DNA from: Cesiribacter sp. SM1
GTDB taxonomy: Bacteria; Bacteroidota; Bacteroidia; Cytophagales; Cyclobacteriaceae
Direction: 5' to 3'
DNA length: 64,000 bases
Assembly: GCF_020178975.1 (NCBI RefSeq)
Contig: NZ_JAHXBU010000091.1
Location: 248,001-312,000 of the forward strand
Below are positions 1 through 9,199 of this stretch, one piece after another (within the stretch, counting starts at the first letter, position 1; the number at the start of each line of letters is the position of its first letter). Under the pieces are notes generated by a model that was not told the DNA's origin, did no database searches, and saw only the letters and a program-made list of their open reading frames with translations. The position numbers and the translations under genes are program-made.

Positions 1-1169
1 AGCTCCTGCAGTACATCATCATAATCTCCCCTAAGGGTCTTTTCCAAAACATTGGGCCCGCCTTCTGCCACTGTTGTATCCTTGGGCTCCATGGTAACAA
101 TCACATCATGCTTGCGGGAAACCACCTCATTGAAAATTTTACGAAAGCTACCGCTCCTGACCTCCTCTATATCTGTAAAAATATGTTCTACCGATACTGC
201 GCTGTGGTCGGTTAATGCCAGTTCAGGATCGTATACTCCCAGCATCAGGCCCTTTGCTGCCTCTTTCTTCTCTCCCGCTGTGTAATCAGCAGCTAAGGTA
301 ACCGAACCAGGCCTCGATGCACTGTTATGCACTGCAGCATTCAGGTACTGGCGAATGCTATCAACATCAACTTTAAATATTTCAGGGTTGTACTCTTCCT
401 TATTTACCTTATCAGTAACCATGATCAGTGCAGGCTTGTTGGCAAATCTTAACCTGTGCAGTTTACGCCTGATGATGTTTGTAACAGAACTGTCTTTAGG
501 GTAAACATCGGTAAGCTCTTCTGATTGCGCCCTGATGGTAAGACTTACAACATCTACAAAATCACCCCCGGGCCAGTATTCCATTGCACCCGGATAGCCT
601 GCAGGGCCCCATACAATTTTAGATGCCGGTGCAGTTTGTTTACATAGCCCTGCGAAATGACGAAAACCCCTGATGTACACCAGCGGGGACTGGTTTTGCC
701 AGGGATACAATTCTACCGGCACCTCCATTTCAGGATTCAGTCGCAGATAAGTAAGTCCCTGCCTGTTAGCTATTGCGGCACATAACTGTTTGATCTTTTT
801 ATCATACCGGCCTTCGGATATTGCCTTCCAGGTAGCTTTATAAGCCCCTTTTTTACGAGTACCGGGCCATATTTCTACAGTTAACAGCAGATCTCCATCT
901 TCGGCCAGGGCTTCTTCCAGCTCCTGCGAGGGCTCCCATGCTCCCAAATTATTCCATTTAACTGCATAATGCCTGATCTCCTGCACCTTATTTTCTGCAG
1001 CACTCTGATGCTGATGAAAATAGGCAAGCACAGGTTCTGCAAACCTTGCCTCAACCCTATCCTCTGCGGGTATCACATAGTTTATCAGATCATAATACAA
1101 CACTAAAAAACCCAAGCCCACCAACACTACCCCTGCAATCAAAACACCAAAGATCCTGCTCAACTTCAT
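1..1169 (-). CDS. GH26-like membrane-anchored protein (3' end outside window)
   Basis: An open frame read from an ATG at 1167-1169 runs off the left edge without a stop, so about 389 residues are visible and the C-terminus is missing. One hydrophobic segment (residues about 6-27) predicts an inner-membrane anchor with the bulk of the protein outside the cytoplasm. The body looks like a GH26 (mannanase-type) barrel: a strand ending LLLTVEIWPG, then YLRLNPEMEVP with Glu147/Glu149 where GH26 carries its acid/base, then YPW, YIRGFRHF and FVDVVSLTI. The later strand that should carry the nucleophile Glu reads ALIMVTDKVN and has no Glu at the expected point, so it may be a non-catalytic relative. 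The family call is by motif pattern only. It stands alone on this strand; the next gene to the right is divergent. Confidence 0.6.
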   Translation of the reverse strand, partial: MKLSRIFGVLIAGVVLVGLGFLVLYYDLINYVIPAEDRVEARFAEPVLAYFHQHQSAAENKVQEIRHYAVKWNNLGAWEPSQELEEALAEDGDLLLTVEIWPGTRKKGAYKATWKAISEGRYDKKIKQLCAAIANRQGLTYLRLNPEMEVPVELYPWQNQSPLVYIRGFRHFAGLCKQTAPASKIVWGPAGYPGAMEYWPGGDFVDVVSLTIRAQSEELTDVYPKDSSVTNIIRRKLHRLRFANKPALIMVTDKVNKEEYNPEIFKVDVDSIRQYLNAAVHNSASRPGSVTLAADYTAGEKKEAAKGLMLGVYDPELALTDHSAVSVEHIFTDIEEVRSGSFRKIFNEVVSRKHDVIVTMEPKDTTVAEGGPNVLEKTLRGDYDDVLQE

Positions 1170-1575
1170 TCTACTTTTCTGTTATCTGCAAATTTTAAGA
1201 TGATTCAAAACCCATTAAAATACTGCTACCGGCTGGTGGTTAGCATTGGTACCTGATGTTGCCGCTCCATAGTATCTGTACATAAAGCTGCATGAGCAAC
1301 TAAGGCTTTGACTGTGTTTTATCTTTTAACAGAATCCTTAACAATACTCCTTATGACAATTGTTTTGGATTACTTTATAAAAAAATTGAGGAGTATAGGA
1401 TTTTTCCGCTCGTGCTGCACAGGTTATGAAAGACTGCACTGCCGGAATGGAGACACAGGCCTTGCTGGTTCCTGTTTTTGGCTGAAGAACATTTGACTGT
1501 TTTAGGTTTTAGAAAGGGTAAGTACTAAATTCCCAGACACCAGCCATTATCTACTATTCATCAGCTGAAGGCCCC
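1170..1575. other. Divergent intergenic region
   Basis: 406 bases between the leftward GH26-like gene and the rightward AraC gene. It must hold both promoters, but I found no exact TAnnTTTG element on either strand. A 62-codon open frame at 1308-1496 has no recognisable family and no partner, and I treat it as chance. No repeat or RNA structure was seen. Confidence 0.5.
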
Positions 1576-2409
1576 ATGGCAACTGTATATTATACCATAC
1601 CACCCCCGGCGCACCTGGCACCCTATATCAGGTTCTTTTGGGTACTGGAAAGCGATCATCGTTCGTACCTGCACCAGGCCATGGCCGATGTATGCCCGGA
1701 GCTGGTGTTCCACTACCGGGGTCAGTTCGATGAGATAAAAGCCAATGGGGTGCGGGTGAAATCGTCTGTTGCCGGCCTGCAGGGCCAGACGAGCAACACA
1801 TCCCGTTTCCACATCAACCAGCGCTTTGGCATATTTGGCACTTACCTCTACCCCTACACACTCACCCTGCTGTTTGGCATACCGGCTACCGAAATTGTAG
1901 ACCAGTATACAGATCTATGTGGCATATTGGGTGCCGAAGGAAAACAGCTGGAGGAAAAAATAATGGAGGCGGCACATAATACAGATAGGGTAAACATCCT
2001 AAGCCGGTTCCTGGAACACCGGCTGAAGGGGCACTCCGGTAAAGCTGCAGCATCAGCCATTTGTAGTTCTGTACACCTGATCATGCAGGAAGGGGGCAGC
2101 TTAAGAGTAGATGCCCTGGCTCAGGAGGCATGCCTCTCCCAGCGGCAGTATGAGCGGAAGTTCAGGCAGCTCACGGGTTTTAGCCCAAAACTTTTTTCAA
2201 GAATCGTACGCTTTCATTCAGCTTTCAATGCTTACAAGCAGCCCTCCGGAGGGGGGGATGCTGCCGGGCACACCCTTACCCAGCTGGCCCTGGAGAAAGG
2301 GTATTATGATCAGTCGCATTTCATCCAGGACTTCAAGCAGTTTTCAGGGCTTAATCCCGGTCGCTTTTTCTCCGGTAAGGCGGAGGGCCTGGACTGGTTG
2401 AGGGGCTGA
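1576..2409 (+). CDS. AraC family transcriptional regulator
   Basis: 277 residues, a DNA-binding transcription factor of the cytoplasm. The N-terminal half (from YYTIPPPAHLAPYIRFFWVLE) matches the sensor domain often annotated DUF6597 in AraC proteins of Bacteroidota. The C-terminal third (about residues 165-265) is a double helix-turn-helix AraC domain: LRVDALAQEACLSQRQYERKF is the first recognition region and LTQLALEKGYYDQSHFIQDF followed by SGLNPGRF is the conserved second one. It is followed 75 bases later by a VOC protein on the same strand, and these two often travel together as a small stress or detoxification unit. The ligand cannot be read from the sequence. The ATG at 1576 gives the expected family length. 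Confidence 0.88.
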   Translation: MATVYYTIPPPAHLAPYIRFFWVLESDHRSYLHQAMADVCPELVFHYRGQFDEIKANGVRVKSSVAGLQGQTSNTSRFHINQRFGIFGTYLYPYTLTLLFGIPATEIVDQYTDLCGILGAEGKQLEEKIMEAAHNTDRVNILSRFLEHRLKGHSGKAAASAICSSVHLIMQEGGSLRVDALAQEACLSQRQYERKFRQLTGFSPKLFSRIVRFHSAFNAYKQPSGGGDAAGHTLTQLALEKGYYDQSHFIQDFKQFSGLNPGRFFSGKAEGLDWLRG

Positions 2410-2484
2410 AAATGTCGGGTTTTTCCAATTACACTCCTGCCTCCTGCACTACCTTAGCATCATTAATAACCAAAAGCAAGTACC

Positions 2485-2856
2485 ATGAAAATTCCAGCAC
2501 AATACCTGCCCCTAATGCCTTACCTGATCCTGAAAAACGCAAAGGCATTCTCCGATTTTGCCAAAACTGTTTTCGGCGCAAAAGAGCAGCTGACTGTTCC
2601 TGCAGCAGATGGCAGCATAATGCATGCAGAGCTAAAAATACATGATGCAGTGATTATGCTTGCACAGGCCGGCGATAACTGGAGCGAGAAAACGGCCGGC
2701 ATGTATATTTATGTTGAAGACGTTGACAGCGTTTACCATGCGGCAATCAATGGTGGTGCGCAAAGCCTGATGGAACCCCAGAAAAAGGACTATGGCTACA
2801 CCGCAGGATTCAATGATCCTTTTGGCAACCAATGGTGGATAGTAGCAGCGGAATAA
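2485..2856 (+). CDS. VOC family protein (PhnB/glyoxalase-like)
   Basis: 123 residues with the paired beta-alpha-beta-beta-beta layout of the vicinal oxygen chelate superfamily. Features seen are an N-terminal PYLILKNAKAFSDFAKTVFGA module, a central MHAELKIHDAVIMLAQ strand pair, and the C-terminal signature FNDPFGNQWWIV, which is typical of PhnB-like and glyoxalase/bleomycin-resistance relatives. The metal ligands of true glyoxalase I are not clearly present, so the reaction is unknown. It probably shares a transcript with the AraC gene upstream. The convergent MFS gene ends only 24 bases away and no hairpin terminator is visible between them. Confidence 0.85.
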   Translation: MKIPAQYLPLMPYLILKNAKAFSDFAKTVFGAKEQLTVPAADGSIMHAELKIHDAVIMLAQAGDNWSEKTAGMYIYVEDVDSVYHAAINGGAQSLMEPQKKDYGYTAGFNDPFGNQWWIVAAE

Positions 2857-2880
2857 CCCCCTTCTGTTGCAGGTAAGGCA

Positions 2881-4239
2881 CTATGCTTTATGCTCATCCA
2901 CATCATTTACAATAAGGGTAAGAAAGCCACCAACGATCATGGCACCACCTCCGAGCACCAGTGCCAGCACTGCCTCACCATCAAAAATATTGTTGGTTAC
3001 ATAGTCCAGGATGGAGCCCGCTATAATCTGGGGTATTACAATAAAGAAATTGAAAACCCCCATATAGTAGCCCATTCGCTTTGCCGGAAGGGCACCTGCC
3101 AGAATGGAATAGGGAATAGACAGGATGCTGGCCCAGGCAATACCTACCCCTACCATAGATACCAGCAGCATATAGGGATCAGAGATGAAGTAGACGGAGA
3201 TCAGGCCAAGGCCACCAAGCACCAGGCAGATAAGGTGCGTTAGTTTTCTGCTGGTGCCTTTCACCAAAAAAGGTAGTAGCAAGGCAACCAGGGCAGAGAT
3301 GCCATTATACACAGCAAAGCAAACGCCTACCCAGTCGGCACCCTCATTATAGAGTACAGAGGTGGTATCGGAGGTGCCATATACATGGCTGGTTACAGCT
3401 TTGGTAGTATAAATCCACATAGAAAAAAGTGCAAACCAGGAGAAGAACTGCACCACTGCCAGCTGTATCATGGTTTTAGGCATAGAGAAGATGCCCATTA
3501 CCGTTTCTTTTACCCCATCCCAAAAGCTGGTGTTCTCGTTCTCAGCCCGGAATTCCTCCATGTCTTCAGGCGGATACTCACTGGTACGAAACACCGTCCA
3601 GAGCACTGCGGAAAAGAACACCACACCACCCACATAAAACGACCATTTCACCGAGGGTGGAATTTCTCCTTCGGGAGCAGTATTGGGAATGCCAAGCCAG
3701 TTATTGAAAATGAAGGGTAACAGTGAGGCCACAACGGCGCCTACGCCTATAAAAAAAGTCTGCATACCAAAACCAGTGGTGCGCTGGCTGGAGGGGAGCA
3801 GATCGCCCACCAGGGCTCTGAAGGGTTCCATGGAAACGTTGATGGAGGTATCCAGGATCCAGAGCATGCCTACCGCCATCCATAAGACAGAGGCATTGGG
3901 CATCACGAACAAAGCAGCAGAGGCCAGCAGTGCACCAATCAGGAAAAACGGACGCCTGCGGCCCAGGGTAGGATGCCAGGTACGATCGCTTAGGTAGCCA
4001 ATAATGGGCTGTACAAACAGGCCCGTGATGGGAGCAGCCAGCCAGTACAGCGCAATTTCGGTACCACCCAGCGTTTCGAAAATGCGGCTCACATTTGCAT
4101 TCTGGAGGGCAAAGCCAAACTGGATACCCAGAAAGCCAAAGCTCATATTCCATATTTCCCAAAAGCCCAGCTTTCTTTTTCCGGCAACCAGGGTTGGTTG
4201 TGCTGTTGAGGTCTTTGGAGTTTGTACTGCCTGTGCCAT
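2881..4239 (-). CDS. MFS sugar transporter, SLC45/GPH-like
   Basis: 452 residues with about 12 membrane-spanning segments after a 28-residue cytoplasmic tail, in the inner membrane. The pattern LGFWEIWNMSFGFLGIQFGFALQNANVSRIFETLGG, read in short blocks, together with IIGYLSDRTWHPTLGRRRPFFLIGA and NVSMEPFRALVGDLLP is typical of bacterial relatives of the SLC45 sucrose/maltose carriers and the GPH cation symporters. It probably takes up a di- or oligosaccharide with protons or sodium. It stands alone, without the phosphorylase or hydrolase that often accompanies it. Its promoter carries a LacI-type operator (4278-4291), so it is probably repressed in the absence of a sugar. No LacI gene is in the window. 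Confidence 0.85.
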   Translation of the reverse strand: MAQAVQTPKTSTAQPTLVAGKRKLGFWEIWNMSFGFLGIQFGFALQNANVSRIFETLGGTEIALYWLAAPITGLFVQPIIGYLSDRTWHPTLGRRRPFFLIGALLASAALFVMPNASVLWMAVGMLWILDTSINVSMEPFRALVGDLLPSSQRTTGFGMQTFFIGVGAVVASLLPFIFNNWLGIPNTAPEGEIPPSVKWSFYVGGVVFFSAVLWTVFRTSEYPPEDMEEFRAENENTSFWDGVKETVMGIFSMPKTMIQLAVVQFFSWFALFSMWIYTTKAVTSHVYGTSDTTSVLYNEGADWVGVCFAVYNGISALVALLLPFLVKGTSRKLTHLICLVLGGLGLISVYFISDPYMLLVSMVGVGIAWASILSIPYSILAGALPAKRMGYYMGVFNFFIVIPQIIAGSILDYVTNNIFDGEAVLALVLGGGAMIVGGFLTLIVNDVDEHKA

Positions 4240-4277
4240 AGAAGTTCTTTAAAAAATTGAGTTGGTGCTCTTTAGGC

Positions 4278-4319
4278 TGCAAACGATTGCAAATCTAAGT
4301 ATTATAAAACCCACACAAA
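4278..4319 (-). promoter_or_regulatory. Bacteroidetes promoter with overlapping LacI/GalR-type operator
   Basis: Read on the minus strand, TTTG at 4319-4316 and TAGATTTG at 4297-4290 match the Bacteroidetes -33 and -7 elements (TTTG and TAnnTTTG) with an 18-base spacer. The inverted repeat TGCAAACGATTGCA at 4278-4291 has 6 of 7 matched pairs around a central CG, the hallmark of LacI/GalR operators. It lies just downstream of the -7 box, over the expected transcription start, which is a repressor position. The start codon of the MFS gene is at 4239. The identity of the repressor is unknown. Confidence 0.6.
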
Positions 4320-4709
4320 GGTGGGTAAACAGTCTTTTATCTTTAAAGCCAGCCTTAGCAAACTTAACAGCTGCTACCGATGATACAGAAGAAATGCTAC
4401 CTTATAAGAAGGAGGGCTGCAATACTAAAAACAGGCTTTGGATAGGCGAAAGATACTTAGTTTTAGTAACATTCCAATTAAATATATAGCCTTAGCAGCG
4501 TAGACAGCTACAATATTCATAAAAAATTATGTTTGTTGCTTTATGAAAAGAAGTTCTGTAGAAGGCCTGCCAGTGTGTGGAAGTAAAAGGTTCAACACAT
4601 TTTATACACTGAAGCTCAAGGTTAAAACAGCTACAGCGCATGAGCTGGTTTCAGGGCTGTATGGTCTTGGCATACATGCGCCAACCCAATATCATGCTTA
4701 ACAACAAAT
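4320..4709. other. Intergenic region without visible gene
   Basis: Together with the operator and terminator described separately, this forms a 572-base gap between two leftward genes. The open frame 4262-4489 on the plus strand is unconvincing: it crosses the promoter and has no recognisable domain. Nothing else was recognised. Confidence 0.4.
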
Positions 4710-4735
4710 CGGCCTTAGTTATTAAACTAAGGCCG
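4710..4735. terminator. Hairpin, probable terminator of the RCC1 gene
   Basis: CGGCCTTAGT at 4710-4719 pairs exactly with ACTAAGGCCG at 4726-4735, with one further T-A pair inside and a four-base loop. It lies 76 bases past the stop of the RCC1 gene. A near-identical stem occurs at 59094-59127, also just after a gene. The flanking T-tract is weak on the minus strand. Confidence 0.6.
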
Positions 4736-4811
4736 TTTATTGATATTGTGGTGTTAAAGTGCTGACAATAAATCTGATCAGTAAAGTCAAGCCTGAACAG
4801 GCACAGGCAAT

Positions 4812-7800
4812 TTACTGCTTAACAATCCTGATGTTGCTTACTGCCTGCTCATTGCTAAGCTTCAAAATATAGATACCCGCTTTTGAGGTAAGGAGGAAAC
4901 CGTTAAGCTGGCTATTGATGTGCTCCATAGAACCTGTGGTGCTAAGTATTAACCTGCCATCCACTGAAAGTAAACTGGCCGCTATAGCCTTTGCCGGGGC
5001 TTCATTCATACTAATCAGCACACTGCCCCTGGTAGGGTTAGGAAATACCTTTATTGCAGAACTGGCGTTCAGGCCATCTTCTATGCCTGTTGGTGCCTGA
5101 ACGGTAAGCGTAAACTGCTGATCTGTTTCCAGGATACCATCGCTTACTTTCAACACAATCTGATGTTCTTTTACATCTGAAAGCACAGGAGAACCAGATA
5201 ATATGTGAGTACCAGCATCCAGGCTTAGCCATGAAGGCAGCGTTAGGGCTGTATAATAAAGGGGATTCCGGGGCAGGTCTGCATCTGTAGCTGATAACTG
5301 ATACGAATATAATTCTCCAGCCCTTGCAGTGGTTACTGGCTGTGAAATAAATGTTGGTGGCACATTTACTTCTTGTACCTCAACTGCAATTTCTTTTACA
5401 TCGGTTAAATAGCCATCCGTCACAGTGATATTGAATGTATACCTGGCCGGCCCCTGTTCTTCGGAGGGTGTCCAGTTAAAGACACCTGTAGATGGCTCTA
5501 TGCCTGCTCCATCGGGTACACTGCCACTAAGGCTGTACCTTAATTGTGTAGCCTCATGGTCAACGTCAGTCGCGGTAATTGTAAAAGAATAGGGCTGTAA
5601 CTCATTCATCAACTGTGAAGATATTGCAGCTAACACAGGAGCATCATTCTCCGGGTTCAGATCATACCGGAATCCTCCCTTCACTGCCTGGGCCGCTTCG
5701 TTGCCTGCTTTATCCTGGTAAGAGATATCTACTGAGTATACGGCTCCTTCAACCAATGCATCGTGTGGTGATGAGCTTGCCTCCACCACATGTTCCGTGC
5801 CGGATAACTTGCTACCCGCTAGCAGTATGTTGTGGAGTTGTGCCATCTCATGGGTAGCATCCAGCGTTAAAACATGAGGCGCATGAGCATCAGCCAAGCC
5901 ACCGGTTCTGTTAAAGGTGATTTTTACTGTGCCTGCTCTGGCTGTTTCTGGCAGTGTGAAGTTTATCTCCACTCCCTGGGCTAATCCAACAGCTGTAATC
6001 TGCTCAAGTGATGGTGATTTTGTATAAATATCTCCGCTGATTGCAAAAGAGTGATTAGCACCAGCCTCCACCATTTTGAATGTGTTCTCACTTATCAGGC
6101 GAGTTGGAACACTAAAGTCGGTTGGATCCATGATCAGATCTGTGTCATATTTTCCCCATGCCCTCAAGGAGCCATCATTTTTAAGTCCTACACTGTGAGA
6201 TGAACCAGCAGCAACCTGTTTCCAGTCTGTATCACTGCCAAGCTGTACTGGATTTTCTATGTACTGAGGCTGAGTAGAACCCGTTCCTAACTGATAAAAA
6301 TAATTTGCTCCCCATGTCCAGAGTGTGCCATCTGCTTTTATCGCTAAAGTATAATTCATACCGAGTGAAACAGACTTCCATGCTACTGATGGACTAATCT
6401 CTACTGGTTGCAGAATAATATTATTTATGTCACCAGTACCAAGTTCGCCATACCAGTTACTACCCCACATCCAAAGACTACCGTTTGTTTTGATAGCCCC
6501 GGAATGATTATTCCCTGCACTAATCTTATCCCAATCTGAATCCTGTCCAATCTTTACCGGATAGTTTCTCCCAACCTCTTCACCATCACCTAAATAGGAC
6601 CCTGCTGAACCCCAGGACCATAAAGTTCCGTCTTTCTTGATAGCCAATGCATGACTATAACCTGCATCAACTGTTTTCCAGTCAGCATCTGACCCTATCT
6701 TTACAGGTAAAACCCTAGTTGTAAAAGTACCATCACCCAGTTGTCCGTATCTGTTATCACCCCAGGTCCAGAGGGTTCCGTCCTTTTTTATAGCAAAGCT
6801 TTGCTGCCAACCGGCAGATACCATAGTCCAGTCTGTATCTGACCCAATTTGCACAGGCACTGCTCTATCTAACAGGGTACCATCACCTAATTGACCATAC
6901 GAATTATTGCCCCAGGACCAAAGTGTGCCATCAGCTCTTAAGGCCAGCGTGTGGGAGTTACCCGCAGCAACAGCACTCCAGTTAGCGGTAGAAATAGTCT
7001 CTTCTGGTGTAGCAAATTTAGCAGGCACACTATTCCCAAGCTGACCATATCTGTTACCTCCCCAGGTCCATAAAGAACCATCTGTTTTCAGTGCAATGGA
7101 ATGGCTTTCACCGGTTAATATTTCTTTCCAATCTTTTGAATCACCAATCATAACCGGCGTGGTTTCAGCCTGTAGTGTACCATTCCCAAGCTGCCCTGAA
7201 TCATTACTGCCCCAAGCCCACAGGCTACCATCAGTTTTGATTGCAAGCGTGTGGCTGTAGAATGCATTTACTTTCTTCCAGCTTGTTTCATTTCCAATCT
7301 GAGTAGGCCTATATCTGTTTGCTGTTGTTCCATCTGCTAACATTCCATTGTCCTTTGATCCCCATGTCCAAAGTGTTCCATCTCTTTTGATCGCAGTTGC
7401 ATTATAATATCCCAGGTCAACAACTTCCCAGTCAGTGTCAGATCCTATTTGTACAGGCACTTTAGAATCCTCCCCCTCATATCCTAAAAGGCCAAGCCAG
7501 TTTGCGCCCCAAGCCCAGAGGGTTCCATCCTCTTTTATCGCAATTGTATTCATCAATCCTGCGTTAACGGCCTTCCAGCGAGATCCTTCCGCTATAAGTT
7601 CTGGAGTATTGCTAGATGATTCATTGCCATTTCCCAACCGTCCGGCAGTATTATCACCCCATGCCCACAGGGTTCCATCGTTCTTCAAAGCAACGGTATG
7701 GTAAGCACCTACTGAAATCATTAGCCAGTCTGTATCAGTACTGGTTTGCACAGGAGTAATCTTAGAAATGTTTGTTCCGTCTCCTAGCTCACCACTTTGA

Positions 7801-8195
7801 TTGAAACCCCAAGCCCACAGAGTTCCATCTTTTTTAATGGCTACTGTATGATGAGCGCCAGTTGATACAATTTTCCAGTCTGAATCAACTCCAATTTGAA
7901 CAGGTGTGATTTGTTCAGTATATGTACCATCACCTAATTGACCGTAATTATTCCTGCCCCATGCCCAAAGTGTTCCATCAGTTTTTATACCAAGTGAATG
8001 AAATTCATGTGTACTGATCACAGACCAGGAAGTTCCTACCGCAACATTAGCCGGCTGTTTTGCTTGTTGAACCCCTTTAGCCAATTGTCCTTTGTCATTG
8101 AGGCCCCAGCCAAATAGTTTATCACTTTCTTGGGCTATCACTGCCTGTATACAGCTTAATAACAACACCAAAAATATCGTAAAGCATTTTCTCAT
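4812..8195 (-). CDS. Secreted RCC1-repeat protein with T9SS C-terminal domain
   Basis: 1127 residues from the ATG at 8195, which begins the signal peptide MRKCFTIFLVLLLSCIQAV; an in-frame ATG 17 codons upstream (8246) would only add a tail. About 14 RCC1-type repeats of roughly 50 residues follow (core LWAWGxNxYGQLGDG and HTxAIKxDGT), enough for two seven-bladed beta-propellers. Next come a linking beta-domain and two cadherin/putative-Ig-like modules (starting NDAPVLAAISSQLMN and NVPPTFISQPV). The last 90 residues (IKVFPNPTRGSVLIS ... GIYILKLSNEQ) are a type A sorting domain of the type IX secretion system. It should therefore cross the outer membrane and be displayed or released. The function is unknown; the propellers suggest binding. 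Blades 11 and 14 are degenerate. Confidence 0.88.
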   Translation of the reverse strand: MRKCFTIFLVLLLSCIQAVIAQESDKLFGWGLNDKGQLAKGVQQAKQPANVAVGTSWSVISTHEFHSLGIKTDGTLWAWGRNNYGQLGDGTYTEQITPVQIGVDSDWKIVSTGAHHTVAIKKDGTLWAWGFNQSGELGDGTNISKITPVQTSTDTDWLMISVGAYHTVALKNDGTLWAWGDNTAGRLGNGNESSSNTPELIAEGSRWKAVNAGLMNTIAIKEDGTLWAWGANWLGLLGYEGEDSKVPVQIGSDTDWEVVDLGYYNATAIKRDGTLWTWGSKDNGMLADGTTANRYRPTQIGNETSWKKVNAFYSHTLAIKTDGSLWAWGSNDSGQLGNGTLQAETTPVMIGDSKDWKEILTGESHSIALKTDGSLWTWGGNRYGQLGNSVPAKFATPEETISTANWSAVAAGNSHTLALRADGTLWSWGNNSYGQLGDGTLLDRAVPVQIGSDTDWTMVSAGWQQSFAIKKDGTLWTWGDNRYGQLGDGTFTTRVLPVKIGSDADWKTVDAGYSHALAIKKDGTLWSWGSAGSYLGDGEEVGRNYPVKIGQDSDWDKISAGNNHSGAIKTNGSLWMWGSNWYGELGTGDINNIILQPVEISPSVAWKSVSLGMNYTLAIKADGTLWTWGANYFYQLGTGSTQPQYIENPVQLGSDTDWKQVAAGSSHSVGLKNDGSLRAWGKYDTDLIMDPTDFSVPTRLISENTFKMVEAGANHSFAISGDIYTKSPSLEQITAVGLAQGVEINFTLPETARAGTVKITFNRTGGLADAHAPHVLTLDATHEMAQLHNILLAGSKLSGTEHVVEASSSPHDALVEGAVYSVDISYQDKAGNEAAQAVKGGFRYDLNPENDAPVLAAISSQLMNELQPYSFTITATDVDHEATQLRYSLSGSVPDGAGIEPSTGVFNWTPSEEQGPARYTFNITVTDGYLTDVKEIAVEVQEVNVPPTFISQPVTTARAGELYSYQLSATDADLPRNPLYYTALTLPSWLSLDAGTHILSGSPVLSDVKEHQIVLKVSDGILETDQQFTLTVQAPTGIEDGLNASSAIKVFPNPTRGSVLISMNEAPAKAIAASLLSVDGRLILSTTGSMEHINSQLNGFLLTSKAGIYILKLSNEQAVSNIRIVKQ

Positions 8196-8443
8196 TGGAA
8201 GTATGTTAATCAGTAAGCACAGTGTTTGCCTGCTATAGACAAGCAAACACAGTCAGAGGGATTGATTTAAGTATTAAACTTACTACAAACCTGATAAAGT
8301 AAAAATGACACAGCGCCAGCCAAACAGTACGCACATGTAATGTTTAAGTCGATTAATACTTTTGTATGGCAGCAGCATACCTGGCTATATGCAGTTTGTT
8401 ATTCTGGATGAGCCGACCAGAAGTATCAGCTTACTTTGGTAGG

Positions 8444-9199
8444 CTATTTACTCAACCACTCCTTGAAAATGGCTGCTTTTTCACGGCTGATGTCGATCTC
8501 CTGGTTGAGGGGCTGCTTCAGGTGAACGGTGAGGCCCTTGTAGGTAGAGCGTATCCTGTCGATGGTATGGATGTGGATGAGGTACTGCCGGTTTGCCCTG
8601 AAAAAATGGGCAGGGTTCAGGAGCTCCTGGATTTCATCCAGGGTAGCATATTCGGCAATGAAGCGTTCGTTACCAAAGGTGTGGAGGTAGATGAGCTCCT
8701 CTTTATGGAAGCAGGCGATGTCATCTACTTCTACAGGCACCATGATGTTGCGCTGGGTAACCAAAAAGCGTTCTTTGTACTTTTTGCCAGCTGTTGCCGT
8801 GCTTCCCAACAGCTGCTTTAGCTGCTCGCTGAGCAGGTGGGTGTTCTCCAGCTTTTTATACTTCTGCAGGGCTTTCTGCAGCTCTGCTTTATCAATGGGC
8901 TTGAGCAGGTAATCTACGCTGTTCAGCTTAAAGGCTTTCAGGGCGTACTCATCGTAGGCGGTGGTAAAAATAATGGGCGCTGCTACCTCTACCTGGCTAA
9001 AAATATTAAAGCTGATGCCATCGGAGAGCTGTATATCTGCCAGCACCAGGTCGGGCTGGGGTTGCTGCCTGAACCAGGCTAAGCTGGCGGCTACACTATC
9101 GAGCACGGCCAGTACCTGTGCGGCCGGCTCCAGCTCCTGCACCATTTTCTGCAGGTTACGGGCTACCAGGGGTTCGTCTTCAATGAGTAGTATGTTCAT
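8444..9199 (-). CDS. LytTR family response regulator
   Basis: 251 residues, a cytoplasmic transcription factor. The receiver domain (1-120) has the acidic pocket EDE at 7-9, phospho-acceptor Asp55 in LADIQLSDG, and the conserved Lys in LLKPID. The LytTR DNA-binding domain (about 145-248) shows FLVTQRNIMVPVEVDDIACF and ELLNPAHFFRANRQYLIHI. Its start overlaps the stop of the kinase gene by four bases (9196-9199), so the two are translationally coupled. It is the last gene of the exporter operon and probably regulates that operon in response to the exported compound or envelope stress. Confidence 0.93.
   Translation of the reverse strand: MNILLIEDEPLVARNLQKMVQELEPAAQVLAVLDSVAASLAWFRQQPQPDLVLADIQLSDGISFNIFSQVEVAAPIIFTTAYDEYALKAFKLNSVDYLLKPIDKAELQKALQKYKKLENTHLLSEQLKQLLGSTATAGKKYKERFLVTQRNIMVPVEVDDIACFHKEELIYLHTFGNERFIAEYATLDEIQELLNPAHFFRANRQYLIHIHTIDRIRSTYKGLTVHLKQPLNQEIDISREKAAIFKEWLSK

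Noticed and set aside
1308-1496. 62-codon plus-strand open frame with a hydrophobic start
   Set aside because: No recognisable family or operon partner and no promoter seen; compatible with chance in a divergent promoter region.
5990-8160. Repeated blocks of about 150-160 bases that might suggest a tandem DNA repeat or CRISPR
   Set aside because: They are the diverged codons of the RCC1 protein repeats; spacing and identity do not fit CRISPR.
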